In this document: positions 42,509-42,600 of the stretch, piece after piece | Numbering within the stretch: the stretch's first letter is position 1 | Layout: the number at the start of each line of letters is the position of its first letter | Assembly (NCBI GenBank): GCA_003427395.1 | Contig: BFEA01000174.1 | Coordinates: 679,036-721,635, forward strand | Direction: 5' to 3' | Origin: Chara braunii | Lineage: Eukaryota; Streptophyta; Charophyceae; Charales; Characeae | DNA length: 42,600 nt | Position numbers and translations under genes: made by a program | Notes under the pieces: generated by a model | Database searches by the model: none | Seen by the model: the letters and a program-made list of their open reading frames with translations, nothing else | Told to the model about the DNA's origin: nothing

Positions 42509-42510
<2 letters not shown>
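41876..42510 (+). pseudogene. AT-hook protein-like reading frame, broken
   Basis: From ATG 41876 (context GTGATGGCC) the frame contains KRGKGRPRKE at about residues 30-39 and RKRGRP at 69-74, both AT-hook-like minor-groove binding motifs. Between them is an acidic Gly-rich linker (GDEKVEGVEGGNLAGG). A TAG at 42101 ends it after 75 residues. The same phase then repeats the linker with a TGA in the second hook copy. After one-base changes at A-runs (about 42222 and 42338), an acidic Ser/Gly/Asp-rich stretch runs to about 42510. A nuclear DNA-binding role would be the family expectation; a transposon-derived open frame is an alternative. Confidence 0.45.
41990..42259 (+). repeat. 135-bp tandem repeat, two copies, inside the AT-hook frame
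   Basis: GAGGCTGCAA starts at 41990 and 42125, a period of 135 bp or 45 codons. The second copy has one extra A in its AGAAGAAAAGCGG segment relative to ACAAGAAAGCGG in the first. Confidence 0.88.

Positions 42511-42511
<1 letters not shown>

Positions 42512-42600
<89 letters not shown>
42512..42600. repeat. GA dinucleotide microsatellite reaching the window edge
   Basis: An uninterrupted (GA)n of 89 bases runs to the last base, so its true length is unknown. In the AT-hook phase it would read as alternating Arg-Glu. Confidence 0.98.

Overview
The window looks like a repeat-dense, gap-filled draft scaffold from a large plant-type genome. Evidence: two Ty3/gypsy retrotransposons with plant-style gag-pol, no prokaryotic gene layout, A/T homopolymers and microsatellites, N gaps, and a sequencing-library adapter left in the assembly. 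The gag/pol style resembles proteins I know from charophyte algae such as Chara braunii; that assignment is an inference from family resemblance, not something the sequence proves. I see no tRNA, rRNA or intact host gene.

Regions. (1) 1-6189: no convincing gene; a 95-bp assembly duplication, short hydrophobic coding fragments on the minus strand, a 91-bp tandem repeat, and one copy of a dispersed repeat ('S', 3820-4790). (2) 6190-36545: a nest of mobile elements. The outermost is a non-coding element that I call X (plus strand). It is interrupted by gypsy-1 (8148-25897), by a small foldback element (about 25928-26773) and by gypsy-2 (28569 to about 35910, minus strand). Gypsy-1 is itself split inside pol by a second X copy in the opposite orientation (14098-23027), flanked by the 5-bp target duplication CACGC. 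X was therefore mobile both before and after gypsy-1 arrived. (3) 36546-42600: mostly unassigned sequence, one weak open frame (38935-39372), a decayed AT-hook reading frame with a 135-bp internal repeat, and a GA microsatellite at the right edge.

Gypsy-1 is a decayed autonomous element: LTRs, TATA box, putative primer-binding site, gag with CCHC knuckle, protease, reverse transcriptase with YLDD, RNase H, DD35E integrase, chromodomain remnant and polypurine tract, all carrying stops and frameshifts. Gypsy-2 keeps a clean reverse transcriptase but has lost part of RNase H, all of integrase and the outer part of one LTR in a single deletion.

The most unusual content is X. It has no recognisable protein, ends in TG/CA-like termini with 5-bp target duplications, and carries arrays of short hairpins. 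In these the loop is conserved and the two arms differ from unit to unit but stay complementary to each other. I cannot match this architecture to a named transposon class.
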